From Mitsuokella sp047974105 (GTDB taxonomy: Bacteria > Bacillota > Negativicutes > Selenomonadales > Selenomonadaceae): 64,000 nt of DNA. A model generated the notes under the pieces. The model was not told the DNA's origin. It ran no database searches and saw only the letters and a program-made list of their open reading frames with translations. The DNA lies in NCBI RefSeq assembly GCF_047974105.1, contig NZ_JBHYRS010000004.1:124001-188000 (forward strand), written 5' to 3'. Below, in pieces: positions 43,415-51,209 of the stretch (positions within the stretch are counted from its first letter, which is position 1; each line of letters begins with the position of its first letter). Position numbers and translations under genes: made by a program.

Positions 43415-44362
43415 ATGCAGGGAATGGATTATGTCTATGCGGTCTGGCAGGAAAAAAGTTTTTCCGCCGCCGCGCGCAAGCTCTTTGTCTCACAGCCGGC
43501 ACTGTCGGCCTCGGTGCGCAAAGTCGAAAAAGAACTCGGCCTGCCCATCTTCGACCGCAGCACTTCGCCGCTGCAGCTCACGGACGCGGGCCGCGCCTAC
43601 ATCGAGGCCGCGGAGCGCATCTTCCGCATCAAGAAGGACCTCAAGAGCTACTGCGACGACCTTGCCGGGCTCGAAAGCGGCACGCTGCAGCTCGGCGGCA
43701 CGAATTTTTTTGCTTCGTGCTTCCTGCCGCCGATGATTGAGGCCTTCAGCCAGCGCCATCCGCATATCGCCCTGTCGGTCACGGAGTCGGACTCGGCCGA
43801 CCTCTTCAATAAACTGACAACCGAAGAGCTCGACGTCATCGTCGACAGCGGTATTTACGACGAGACACTTTTTGAGGCAGTGCCCTTCTATCAGGACCAC
43901 ATCCTGCTGTCGGTGCCGGCGTCGTACCCCATCAATGAAAAATTTCCCGCTTACCGCATGACGCGTCAGGACATCCTCATGGGACGCCATCTAAGGCCGC
44001 AGATGCCCGCCGTACCGCTCGTGGCTTTTGAGGAGACGGATTTTTTGATTCTCGGCAAGGGCAACGATATGTACCGCCGCTCGAAAAAATTATTCCAGCA
44101 CAATGGCTTTACCCCGTGCGTGCGGCTTTACCTCAACCAGCTCATGACAGCGTACCATATGGCACGTCAGGGACTCGGAGCTACGTTCCTGACAGATACG
44201 CTCGTGCGGCTGTCGGCGCCAAATGAAGCACTCGTTTATTACAAGCTCGAGGATGAAGAAGCCGCTCGGCAGATTTTTCTCGCGGTGAAGCGCCGGGGAT
44301 ACCGGACAAAGGCGATGCAGGGATTTATCGAAAGCAGTCTGGCCCTCTACCGCGGCGAATAA
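43415..44362 (+). CDS. LysR family transcriptional regulator
   Basis: A 315-residue protein. The N-terminal winged helix-turn-helix (residues 4-62) has the LysR signature SFSAAARKLFVSQPALSAS and KELGLPIFDRS. The remainder (about 90-300) is a substrate-binding type effector domain. ATG with GGAG 10 nt upstream. It is transcribed away from the racemase gene and shares its promoter region, so regulation of that gene, possibly with an amino acid effector, is likely (inference). It ends at a bidirectional terminator. Confidence 0.93.
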   Translation: MQGMDYVYAVWQEKSFSAAARKLFVSQPALSASVRKVEKELGLPIFDRSTSPLQLTDAGRAYIEAAERIFRIKKDLKSYCDDLAGLESGTLQLGGTNFFASCFLPPMIEAFSQRHPHIALSVTESDSADLFNKLTTEELDVIVDSGIYDETLFEAVPFYQDHILLSVPASYPINEKFPAYRMTRQDILMGRHLRPQMPAVPLVAFEETDFLILGKGNDMYRRSKKLFQHNGFTPCVRLYLNQLMTAYHMARQGLGATFLTDTLVRLSAPNEALVYYKLEDEEAARQIFLAVKRRGYRTKAMQGFIESSLALYRGE

Positions 44363-44381
44363 TGTTTTCAGGTTATGGCAT

Positions 44382-44412
44382 AAAAAAACTGCCCTCATAG
44401 GGCAGTTTTTTT
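44382..44412. terminator. Bidirectional terminator between lysR and ddh genes
   Basis: ACTGCCC-TCAT-AGGGCAGT is flanked by seven A on one side and seven T on the other, so it serves both converging genes. Confidence 0.88.
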
Positions 44413-44449
44413 GCTATCGCATAATCTTCGCTCGGAAAACGAGATATTT

Positions 44450-45436
44450 TTATAAGAGAGTCGAACGAAGAGTATCGCCGCTCTGCTGGCAGAGGTATGC
44501 TGGGGCAATGTCGAGGACGGTACGGCAGCCGGTCTGACCTTCCTGGGCGAGACGATAAGCGGCACGGGCATAGGCGACGAGGACGCTCGTGGTGAATTCT
44601 GGGTTGGAGTCGAGCTTCAGGGAGAATTCGATGATGTGGTTATGCTCTTTTTCGTGGCCCGTGCGTCCGGAACGGATGACGAAGCCGCCGTGAGCAAGGC
44701 CGCTGTGGTTCTTCTTGAGCTCTTCTTCGCTGATGAAGTGTACGGTCGTATCGTATTCATCGAAGTAGTTCGGCATGGTCTTGATGGCATTTTCGACGTA
44801 AGCGGCATCAGCGCCTTCTTCGAGGACGACATAGCATTCACGCGTGTGTTTCTGGCGCGTGGTGAGGTCCGGATTCGAGCCGGAGCGCACAGCTTCGAGA
44901 GCTGCTTCTACTGGAACGGTGTACTGCTTAGCATCTTTTACGCCCTTGATGCGGCGGATAGCGTCGCTGTGGCCCTGGCTGACGCCTTTGCCCCAGAACG
45001 TGTAGTCCTTGCCGTGCGGCAGGATGGCGTTGCTGTAGACGCGGGCGAGGGAGAACAGGCCCGGGTCCCAGCCGACGGAGATGATGCCGAGATGACCGCT
45101 CTCTTTGGCTGCATTGTCGACCGCAGCAAAATGCTCAGGAATGCGTGCGTGCGTATCAAAGCTGTCGATGACATTGAAGTATTTGACGTATTCCGGCGTC
45201 TGCTTCGGCAGGTCCGTGGCGCTGCCGCCGCAGAGAATCATGACATCGATTTTGTCGCTCCAATCCTCAACATCCTTGACGCTGACGACAGGAACATTCT
45301 TGGACCAGATTTTGACGCTTGCCGGGTCGCGGCGCGTGAAGACGGCCACGAGCTCCATGTCGTCGTTTTCCTCAACGGCGCATTCTACGCCGCGGCCAAG
45401 GTTGCCATAACCGAGAATACCAATGCGAATGCTCAT
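44450..45436 (-). CDS. ddh: meso-Diaminopimelate dehydrogenase
   Basis: A 328-residue NADP-dependent enzyme. The N-terminal Rossmann motif is IRIGILGYGNLGRGVE. Family blocks are VFTRRDPASVK, ILCGGSATDLPKQTPEY, NVIDSFDTHARIPEHF, GWDPGLFSLARV and FWGKGVSQGHSDAIRR, all of meso-DAP dehydrogenase. It makes meso-DAP for lysine and peptidoglycan directly from tetrahydrodipicolinate, bypassing DapD/E/F. ATG 45436 with GGAAGG upstream. It is a monocistronic unit behind its own promoter. Confidence 0.95.
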   Translation of the reverse strand: MSIRIGILGYGNLGRGVECAVEENDDMELVAVFTRRDPASVKIWSKNVPVVSVKDVEDWSDKIDVMILCGGSATDLPKQTPEYVKYFNVIDSFDTHARIPEHFAAVDNAAKESGHLGIISVGWDPGLFSLARVYSNAILPHGKDYTFWGKGVSQGHSDAIRRIKGVKDAKQYTVPVEAALEAVRSGSNPDLTTRQKHTRECYVVLEEGADAAYVENAIKTMPNYFDEYDTTVHFISEEELKKNHSGLAHGGFVIRSGRTGHEKEHNHIIEFSLKLDSNPEFTTSVLVAYARAAYRLAQEGQTGCRTVLDIAPAYLCQQSGDTLRSTLL

Positions 45437-45482
45437 AAAAACACCTTCCTGTTCTAAAAACAATGTTGAAAATCCCATCTCC

Positions 45483-45510
45483 AGTATACTATAAGAAGAT
45501 ACACAGGCAA
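45483..45510 (-). promoter_or_regulatory. Promoter for ddh
   Basis: On the minus strand TTGCCT (45505-45510) and TATACT (45483-45488) are 16 nt apart, about 47 nt upstream of the ddh ATG. No clear terminator separates it from nrdB. Confidence 0.6.
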
Positions 45511-45547
45511 ATAGGAAAAATCACATTTGCGGAAAACAGGACAATAA

Positions 45548-46591
45548 TCAAAGGTCATCAACAAGCGCGGTGCTCTTGGCGTAGGCCGTGCTGCGGCCTT
45601 CGATAAAGTCGGTCTTGATGAAATTCGGGTTGGCATACTGACTGACCCAGCGCATGGATGAAGGTTCTTCTTCGTGGCCTTCATAAAGCGGACCGAGGCC
45701 GATGCTCTCGGCGCGGGCATTGCCGAGGTAGAGAACGTAGTCTTCTATCATCTTCTCATTGAGTCCCTCGACCTCGTTGCCGATGGCATATCTGCCCCAG
45801 GCGATTTCCTGACGCACGCCTTCTTTAATCATCTCACGCATCATCTCTTCATTTGCCGGCGTGAAGAGGTCCGGCTCTTCGCCGCGCAGGTCGCGCAGGA
45901 TATTGCGGAACAGCCAGAGGTGCGTGTTCTCATCGCGGTTGATGTAGCGGATTTCCTGCACAGAGCCCGGCATATGGCCAATGCGGCCGAGGTTGTAGAA
46001 GAACATGAAGCCCGAATAGAAGTAGATGCCCTCGAGGATGTAATTGGCGACGAGCACGCGCAGGAAATTCCGGCGCGACTGGTCCTGCTGGAATTCATTG
46101 TAGAGGTCGCCGATAAACGTATTGCGCCGCAGCAGATGCTCATCGTCCTTCCACTGGAAGATGATGTCCTGACGCTCGTCGGGGCTCGCGATGGTGTCGA
46201 GCATGTAGCTGTAGCTCTGCGAATGCACGCATTCCTGGAACGACTGAATGGCCAGACACAGGTCGACCTCATTGGCCGTGATATAGGCCGAGATGTTCGG
46301 CAAATTTGCGCTCTGCACAGAATCGAGGAAGACGAGGAACGACAGAATCTTGTCGTAGGCACGGCGCTCGGCCGGCGGCAGCTGGCGGTAATCCTTGACA
46401 TCCTGCGCGAGGTTGATTTCTTCGGGAATCCAGAAATTATTCATGGCCTGACGGTACCAGTCCGAGGTCCATTTGTACTTCAGATTGTTGAAATCATTCA
46501 TATTCGTCGTATTGCCGCCGAGCAGACGGCGCTTCGTCACGTCGATATCTCCCGCAGGATTGAACAGCGGACGTTTCTTCAGTTCTGACAT
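45548..46591 (-). CDS. nrdB: Ribonucleoside-diphosphate reductase beta subunit
   Basis: A 347-residue class I R2 protein. The dimetal ligands are visible: Asp90 (FLVFLDSVQSAN), Glu120 and His123 (SFQECVHSQSYSY), Glu187 (YILEGIYFY), Glu221 and His224 (NRDENTHLWLF). Tyr127 is in the place of the radical tyrosine. It supplies the radical to NrdA. ATG 46591 with AAGGGG upstream; 54 nt after nrdA, so co-transcribed. The C-terminus AKSTALVDDL fits the peptide that binds NrdA. Confidence 0.96.
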   Translation of the reverse strand: MSELKKRPLFNPAGDIDVTKRRLLGGNTTNMNDFNNLKYKWTSDWYRQAMNNFWIPEEINLAQDVKDYRQLPPAERRAYDKILSFLVFLDSVQSANLPNISAYITANEVDLCLAIQSFQECVHSQSYSYMLDTIASPDERQDIIFQWKDDEHLLRRNTFIGDLYNEFQQDQSRRNFLRVLVANYILEGIYFYSGFMFFYNLGRIGHMPGSVQEIRYINRDENTHLWLFRNILRDLRGEEPDLFTPANEEMMREMIKEGVRQEIAWGRYAIGNEVEGLNEKMIEDYVLYLGNARAESIGLGPLYEGHEEEPSSMRWVSQYANPNFIKTDFIEGRSTAYAKSTALVDDL

Positions 46592-46645
46592 AATTCCCCT
46601 TTTATCCTTTCTCTTCTCTTATTTTCCTTTGGCTGCATATCTGCA

Positions 46646-48913
46646 TCAGGAAGAGCAGCTCTCGCATTCCTCGACTTCGAGAGATTTGCTGCGCACATAA
46701 TAAATCGTCTTGACGCCCTCTTCATAGGCCTTGATGTAAAGCGCGAGGACCTGACGGAACGTGAAATCGTTCGTGATGTAGAGATTGACGCTCTGGGCCT
46801 GGTCGATATGGCGCTGACGGACGCCCGCGGCCCGTATGGACCAGGTCTGGTCGACCGTATGCGCGCTCTTGTAATACCAGTACGTCTTCATGCTGAGGTC
46901 GGGCGCGATGCGCGGCAGGATGGCCCCTTTCTTCTCTTCAAGGAAGAACCGGTTCATGATGGGGTCGACGCCAGCCGTCGTACCGACGAGGATGGACGTC
47001 GAGCTCGTCGGCGCAATGGCGAGAAGATACGCATTGCGCAATCCCTGTGTTTTGACGTTTGCCGCGAGCTGCTGCCATTTTGCTGACGTATAGCCGCGTT
47101 TCGTAAAATACGCGCCCGTCTGCCAGTCGCTGCCCGCAAAGCAGCGGTACGCTCCCTTTTCGGCCGCAATATCGGAGCTCGCCTCAATCGCCGCATAATT
47201 GATGCGCGCAAAGACATCATCGACAAAAGCGAGATGCTCCTCACTCTCCCAGCGGATGCCGTATTTCGCCAGCATATGATGATAGCCCGAGACGCCGAGG
47301 CCGATGCTGCGATATTTCTGGTTCGTGAGTCTTGCATACGCCAGCGGCGCCTCGTTGAGGTCGATGACATTGTCGAGGGCCCTGACAGCCGTGCGCACGA
47401 CGGAGCGAAGCTCTTCCTTATCCTCCACATGAATGCGGCCGAGGTTGAGGCTTGCGAGGTTGCAGACGACAAAATCGCCGGGACGCGTCGTGACCTGCAC
47501 GACCGTGTCCCCGTCCTTCGTCTTTACTTCCGTGCTGACAGCCTCGACCGGCGACATATTCTGCGCGATTTCCGTGCAGAGATTCGAGCAGTAAATCATG
47601 CCGGCCTGAGGATTTGGGTTGAGCCGGTTGACCGTATCGCGGTAAAATGCAAACGGCGTGCCTGTCTCGACGACGGATTTTAAAATGAGCCGCACGATTT
47701 CCTTGACGGGAATCACGCGCTTATCAATGCGCGGCTCGGCAATGCAGGCACGGTAGCGGTTTTCCCATTCCTCACCCCAGAAATCCTCGAGCGCATAGCC
47801 CATGACCATCTCGATTTCATGCGGGTCCATGAGATACCACGGCGCATCGAGGTCCTCGCGCGCCGTCTTCCAGAATAAATCCGGATAGCAGACCGCGGGG
47901 AAAATATCATGCGCCTTCATGCGGTCATCACCATTATTCGTGCGCAGCTGCAGAAATTCCGGCAGGTCCTTGTGCCAGGCATCGAGGTAGACGGCGCAGG
48001 CCCCCTGACGCACGCCGAGCTGGTCAACAGCCACGGCTGTATCGTTGACCAGTCGAATCCAGCGAATAACGCCGCCCGCCGCGCCTTCAAATCCGCGGAT
48101 GGCCGCGCCCGTCGCGCGGACTTTGCCAAAATAGAGCCCCATGCCGCCGCCCCATTTGCTGACCTTGGCAAACGAATCAAGACTGCGGTAAATGCCTTCC
48201 AAAGAATCCGGCACCGTGTCAATAAAACAGCTCGAGAGCTGATGATACGGTTTTCTGGCATTCGCGAGCGTCGGCGTCGCCATCGTCACCTGCTGCAGGC
48301 TCAGCATATCGTAAAAACGGCGGACCCAGTCGAGGCGTACGTCTTCCTTTTCCAGCATGGCGAGGTGCAGGGCAATGCCGAGATACATTTCCTGCGGCGA
48401 CTCCAAGGGCACGCCGTGATGCGTGTGAATGATGTAGCGCGAGAGAAGCAGGTCAAGGCCGGCATAGGAATAGAGGTGATTCCGCTCCCTGTCCATGAAT
48501 TTCGCCGTCTGCCGCAGCTCCTGCTCCGTGTAATTCTCAAGGATGTAGCTGCCGTAAAGCCCTTTGGCCTCGAAATAACGCAGCTTCGCCACAAAATTCG
48601 TGATGCCGCGCCTAGCTTCGTCCTGTGCGAGCTGCAGCGAGAACTCGAGATAGCGCAGTCTTGCCGCAATCTTATCCCAATACGGCGCCTGCGCCGTCAC
48701 GAGCTCCACTGCCGCGCGGATAAGTCCCTGCAGTTTTTCCTCGGGGCTCTGCGACGGCTTGGCAAAGACCTCATATTTTTCTACGAGCTCAAAAAAATTT
48801 GCCTGTTCGGCAGCAAAATCCCGCTCGATGCCTGCAAGGCAGGCCTCAAGACCATCTACACGGCATTTTGACAAAAGACTTTGCCATGCCGGTGACTTAA
48901 CAGTACAATCCAT
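46646..48913 (-). CDS. nrdA: Ribonucleoside-diphosphate reductase alpha subunit
   Basis: A 755-residue class I large subunit that reduces ribonucleotides to deoxyribonucleotides. Active-site cysteines are seen in LSSCFIDT (about residue 229), in the catalytic MIYCSNLCTEIAQ block and in FVVCNLASLNLG. The C-terminal shuttle pair is CESC in the last six residues. The N-terminus does not show the ATP-cone pattern found in E. coli NrdA, so dATP feedback may be absent. ATG 48913 with GGAG upstream. Two NrdR-like boxes sit upstream. Confidence 0.95.
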   Translation of the reverse strand: MDCTVKSPAWQSLLSKCRVDGLEACLAGIERDFAAEQANFFELVEKYEVFAKPSQSPEEKLQGLIRAAVELVTAQAPYWDKIAARLRYLEFSLQLAQDEARRGITNFVAKLRYFEAKGLYGSYILENYTEQELRQTAKFMDRERNHLYSYAGLDLLLSRYIIHTHHGVPLESPQEMYLGIALHLAMLEKEDVRLDWVRRFYDMLSLQQVTMATPTLANARKPYHQLSSCFIDTVPDSLEGIYRSLDSFAKVSKWGGGMGLYFGKVRATGAAIRGFEGAAGGVIRWIRLVNDTAVAVDQLGVRQGACAVYLDAWHKDLPEFLQLRTNNGDDRMKAHDIFPAVCYPDLFWKTAREDLDAPWYLMDPHEIEMVMGYALEDFWGEEWENRYRACIAEPRIDKRVIPVKEIVRLILKSVVETGTPFAFYRDTVNRLNPNPQAGMIYCSNLCTEIAQNMSPVEAVSTEVKTKDGDTVVQVTTRPGDFVVCNLASLNLGRIHVEDKEELRSVVRTAVRALDNVIDLNEAPLAYARLTNQKYRSIGLGVSGYHHMLAKYGIRWESEEHLAFVDDVFARINYAAIEASSDIAAEKGAYRCFAGSDWQTGAYFTKRGYTSAKWQQLAANVKTQGLRNAYLLAIAPTSSTSILVGTTAGVDPIMNRFFLEEKKGAILPRIAPDLSMKTYWYYKSAHTVDQTWSIRAAGVRQRHIDQAQSVNLYITNDFTFRQVLALYIKAYEEGVKTIYYVRSKSLEVEECESCSS

Positions 48914-48967
48914 ATACTCCGCTCCTACTACTTCCTGTCAACTTTCCGTCGACGTCAACTACCAGAT

Positions 48968-49015
48968 ACAGTAGATATTTTTAAAATTATTCTTTTTAAC
49001 CACTATATATTGATT
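48968..49015 (-). promoter_or_regulatory. Tandem NrdR-like boxes upstream of nrdAB
   Basis: Two 16-bp sites resembling the NrdR consensus acaCwAtATaTwGtgt lie at 49000-49015 (ccaCtAtATaTtGatt) and 48968-48983 (acagtAgATaTttt..). They are offset by 32 bp, about three helical turns, as usual for NrdR. Both lie at or just past the expected transcription start, a repression position. nrdR itself is not in the window. Confidence 0.68.
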
Positions 49016-49023
49016 ACTGACTT

Positions 49024-49053
49024 AGTATAGCAAATACAGGAAAGGACTGTCAA
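49024..49053 (-). promoter_or_regulatory. Promoter for nrdA-nrdB
   Basis: On the minus strand a perfect TTGACA (49048-49053) and TATACT (49024-49029) are 18 nt apart. The start point would be near 49017, at the edge of the first NrdR box. Confidence 0.7.
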
Positions 49054-49107
49054 TGAAGCCGCATCACAATGCCTGTTCAAAAAGAATCGATGTGCGTTCA
49101 AAAAAAC

Positions 49108-49135
49108 TTGCAATTCCCTCTCATATCATTATAAT
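49108..49135 (+). promoter_or_regulatory. Promoter for the DUF896 gene
   Basis: TTGCAA (49108-49113) and a perfect TATAAT (49130-49135) are 16 nt apart, with a leader of about 40 nt to the ATG at 49181. Confidence 0.68.
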
Positions 49136-49180
49136 GAAAGTAAAGAATGTGTATTGTAGCAAAAGGAAGGACAACACGAC

Positions 49181-49426
49181 ATGATCACGAAAGAACTCAT
49201 CGCCCGCATCAATGAGCTCTCCCGCAAAAAACGCAGCAGCGGTCTAAGCGAGACAGAACTCATGGAACAGCAGATGCTGCGTCAGGAATATCTCGCAAGC
49301 ATCCGCGAGCAGGTTCGCCACATGCTTGACCAGATCGAAGTCGTTGACGCGCCGCTTGAAGGACCGAAGGTCACGCAGGTGAACGAAATCGCCTTTTCCC
49401 TGCGTCCGAGTCATAAACTGCACTGA
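49181..49426 (+). CDS. DUF896 family small protein
   Basis: An 81-residue cytosolic protein of the DUF896 (UPF0291, YnzC-like) family. Residues 1-45 form the helical hairpin ITKELIARINELSRKKRSSGLSETE...QQMLRQEYLASIREQVRHMLDQIEVVD typical of it (quoted in parts). Function is unknown; in Bacillus relatives sit in a LexA-controlled operon. A good promoter and AGGAAGGA upstream support expression, and a strong terminator follows. It is divergent from nrdAB. Confidence 0.85.
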   Translation: MITKELIARINELSRKKRSSGLSETELMEQQMLRQEYLASIREQVRHMLDQIEVVDAPLEGPKVTQVNEIAFSLRPSHKLH

Positions 49427-49449
49427 TATAAAGCACGGAACATATAAAA

Positions 49450-49488
49450 GAGGAAGATTCCAGGCTATGCCGGAATCTTCCTCTTTTT
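49450..49488. terminator. Bidirectional terminator between the DUF896 and galE-like genes
   Basis: A 12-bp stem (GAGGAAGATTCC / GGAATCTTCCTC) with a 10-nt loop is followed by TTTTT on the plus strand and TTTTATA on the minus strand. Confidence 0.86.
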
Positions 49489-49505
49489 GTATCTCATGTT
49501 TTATT

Positions 49506-50438
49506 TTACTGCTCAGCAAAATACTCGTACGTGCGTCTGAGCCCTTCGCGCAGCGGGACGGCCGGAGCCCAGCCGAGCGAGCGACACGCGCGGCCGTTGG
49601 CCAGCATGGACTTGTAGATGTCGCCGGGACGGGCCTGCGCATAAGCCGGCTGAATTTCTTTGCCCGAGACATCGGTCAGGATGGCCACGAGCTCCTTGAG
49701 GCTCGTTTCCGTCTGCGAAGACAGGTTGTAGGCATGATTGACATGCTTCGTATAAAGCGCCGCGTAGATACCCGCGGCAATATCGCCAGCGTAGATGAAA
49801 TCGCGCGTCTGCTCGCCATCGCCGTAAATCGTCAGGCCTTTGCCCTCAGCCAGACGTTTGGCGAAAATGCTGATGACGCCGCCTTCGCCGCCATTGCCCT
49901 GACGCTCACCGTAGACATTGGCAAAACGCAGAATGACAAAGTCGAGGCCAAACGCCTTCTGATACAGGCGCAGATAATGTTCGACCGTGACTTTTGAGAG
50001 TCCATAGAAGGACATCGGCTGCAGCGGCTCTGACTCGACAATCGGCAGCTTCTCCTCGGCGACATCGCCGTAACTCGCGGCCGTCGACGCAAAAATGACA
50101 CGCTTGACGCTGGTGCGGCGCGCCTGTTCGAGCACGTGGATGGAACCGATGATATTTTCATGGCCGTCGAGCTCCGGCGACTCCATCGAGATATGCACCG
50201 TCGTCTGGCCGGCCAGATGCACGACGGCATCAAAATGGCCTTTGTCGAATACCTCGGCCAGGCGCACATCGTTCACATCCATCTCGATGCAGTCAAGGCC
50301 CTGTGCTGAATCCGGCAGATTGGCACGGCTGCCCGTGCTGAAATTATCGAGCACGGTCACCTGCTCACCCTCGGCCAGTAATTTTCTCACCAGATGCGAG
50401 CCGATGAAACCGGCGCCGCCCGTCACTAAAATCTTCAC
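49506..50438 (-). CDS. NAD-dependent sugar nucleotide epimerase (GalE-like, extended SDR)
   Basis: A 310-residue extended short-chain dehydrogenase/reductase. The NAD motif is VTGGAGFIGSHL near residue 5; the catalytic Ser/Tyr/Lys appear as FASTAASYG and FYGLSKVTVE; RFANVYGERQ and GDGEQTRDFIYAGDIA are typical. UDP-glucose 4-epimerase is the nearest guess, but UDP-glucuronate or other 4-epimerase activity is possible. Start GTG 50438 with GAGGA upstream. It is the last gene after glycosyltransferase, kinase and regulator genes, suggesting that it supplies sugar for envelope modification. Confidence 0.88.
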   Translation of the reverse strand: MKILVTGGAGFIGSHLVRKLLAEGEQVTVLDNFSTGSRANLPDSAQGLDCIEMDVNDVRLAEVFDKGHFDAVVHLAGQTTVHISMESPELDGHENIIGSIHVLEQARRTSVKRVIFASTAASYGDVAEEKLPIVESEPLQPMSFYGLSKVTVEHYLRLYQKAFGLDFVILRFANVYGERQGNGGEGGVISIFAKRLAEGKGLTIYGDGEQTRDFIYAGDIAAGIYAALYTKHVNHAYNLSSQTETSLKELVAILTDVSGKEIQPAYAQARPGDIYKSMLANGRACRSLGWAPAVPLREGLRRTYEYFAEQ

Positions 50439-50492
50439 GTCAAATCCTCTTCTCTTTTATCTTTCTATCGATAAATCACGATGTTATGTTAT

Positions 50493-51185
50493 TCAATCCC
50501 GATGGAAACGGTAGCCGGCACCGCGCACCGTCTCGATGTACGACGGATGCGCGGGGTCCGGCTCAATCTTGTCGCGGATGCGGTTGATATGCACAGCCAC
50601 CGTCGCGCTGTCGCCGAGGGCATCGAGTCCCCAGATGCGCTCGAACAAGGTCTCGCGGCTGAAAACGAGGCCGCGGTTCTCCATGAGGAACTGCAGAAGC
50701 TCAAATTCGCGGTTGGTCAGATGGACTTCCTCGCCGTCTTTGAATACGCGGTGCGACTTGGCCTCGAGCGTCAGCCGGCCGCAGGAAAGCTGCGCGATGC
50801 GCGTCTGCTCTTTGGCTGTCAGCTGCTCGTAGCGTGAAACATGGGCCTTGACGCGGGCCACGAGCTCACTGGGGCTGAACGGCTTTGTCAGGTAATCATC
50901 AGCCCCGAGGCCAAAGCCGCGGATTTTGTCGATGTCCGTCTGACGGGCCGAGACGATGATGACAGGGATGTCGAGCTCTTCGCGCAGACGGCGGCAGAGA
51001 TTGAAGCCATCAAGGCCCGGCAGCATGAGGTCAAGGATGATGAGGTCATATTTGCCTTTGAGGGCTTCTTCCCTGCCTTTGATGCCGTCGCCCTCAATCG
51101 TGACTTCAAAATCCGAAGCCTCCAGATAATCGCGCTCCAGTTCGGCAATCTCGCGGTCATCTTCTACAATCAGAATTTTTTTCAT
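50493..51185 (-). CDS. OmpR-family response regulator
   Basis: A 230-residue regulator. The receiver domain has the acidic pocket in ILIVEDDREI, phospho-acceptor Asp52 in YDLIILDLMLPGLDG, and Lys in DYLTKPFSPSEL. The winged-helix DNA-binding domain (about residues 130-228) ends AVHINRIRDKIEPDP...ETVRGAGYRF. It is co-directional with and 24 nt after the kinase gene. Given the direct repeats upstream of the operon, it probably activates its own promoter (inference). ATG with AGGGATG upstream. Confidence 0.95.
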   Translation of the reverse strand: MKKILIVEDDREIAELERDYLEASDFEVTIEGDGIKGREEALKGKYDLIILDLMLPGLDGFNLCRRLREELDIPVIIVSARQTDIDKIRGFGLGADDYLTKPFSPSELVARVKAHVSRYEQLTAKEQTRIAQLSCGRLTLEAKSHRVFKDGEEVHLTNREFELLQFLMENRGLVFSRETLFERIWGLDALGDSATVAVHINRIRDKIEPDPAHPSYIETVRGAGYRFHRD

Positions 51186-51209
51186 ATCATCCCTGCCCCC
51201 TGTTTTTCC

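Noticed and set aside
49071..49107. LexA-like operator before the DUF896 gene
   Set aside because: Only GTTC half-sites are found; the spacing does not give the GAAC-N4-GTTC dyad.
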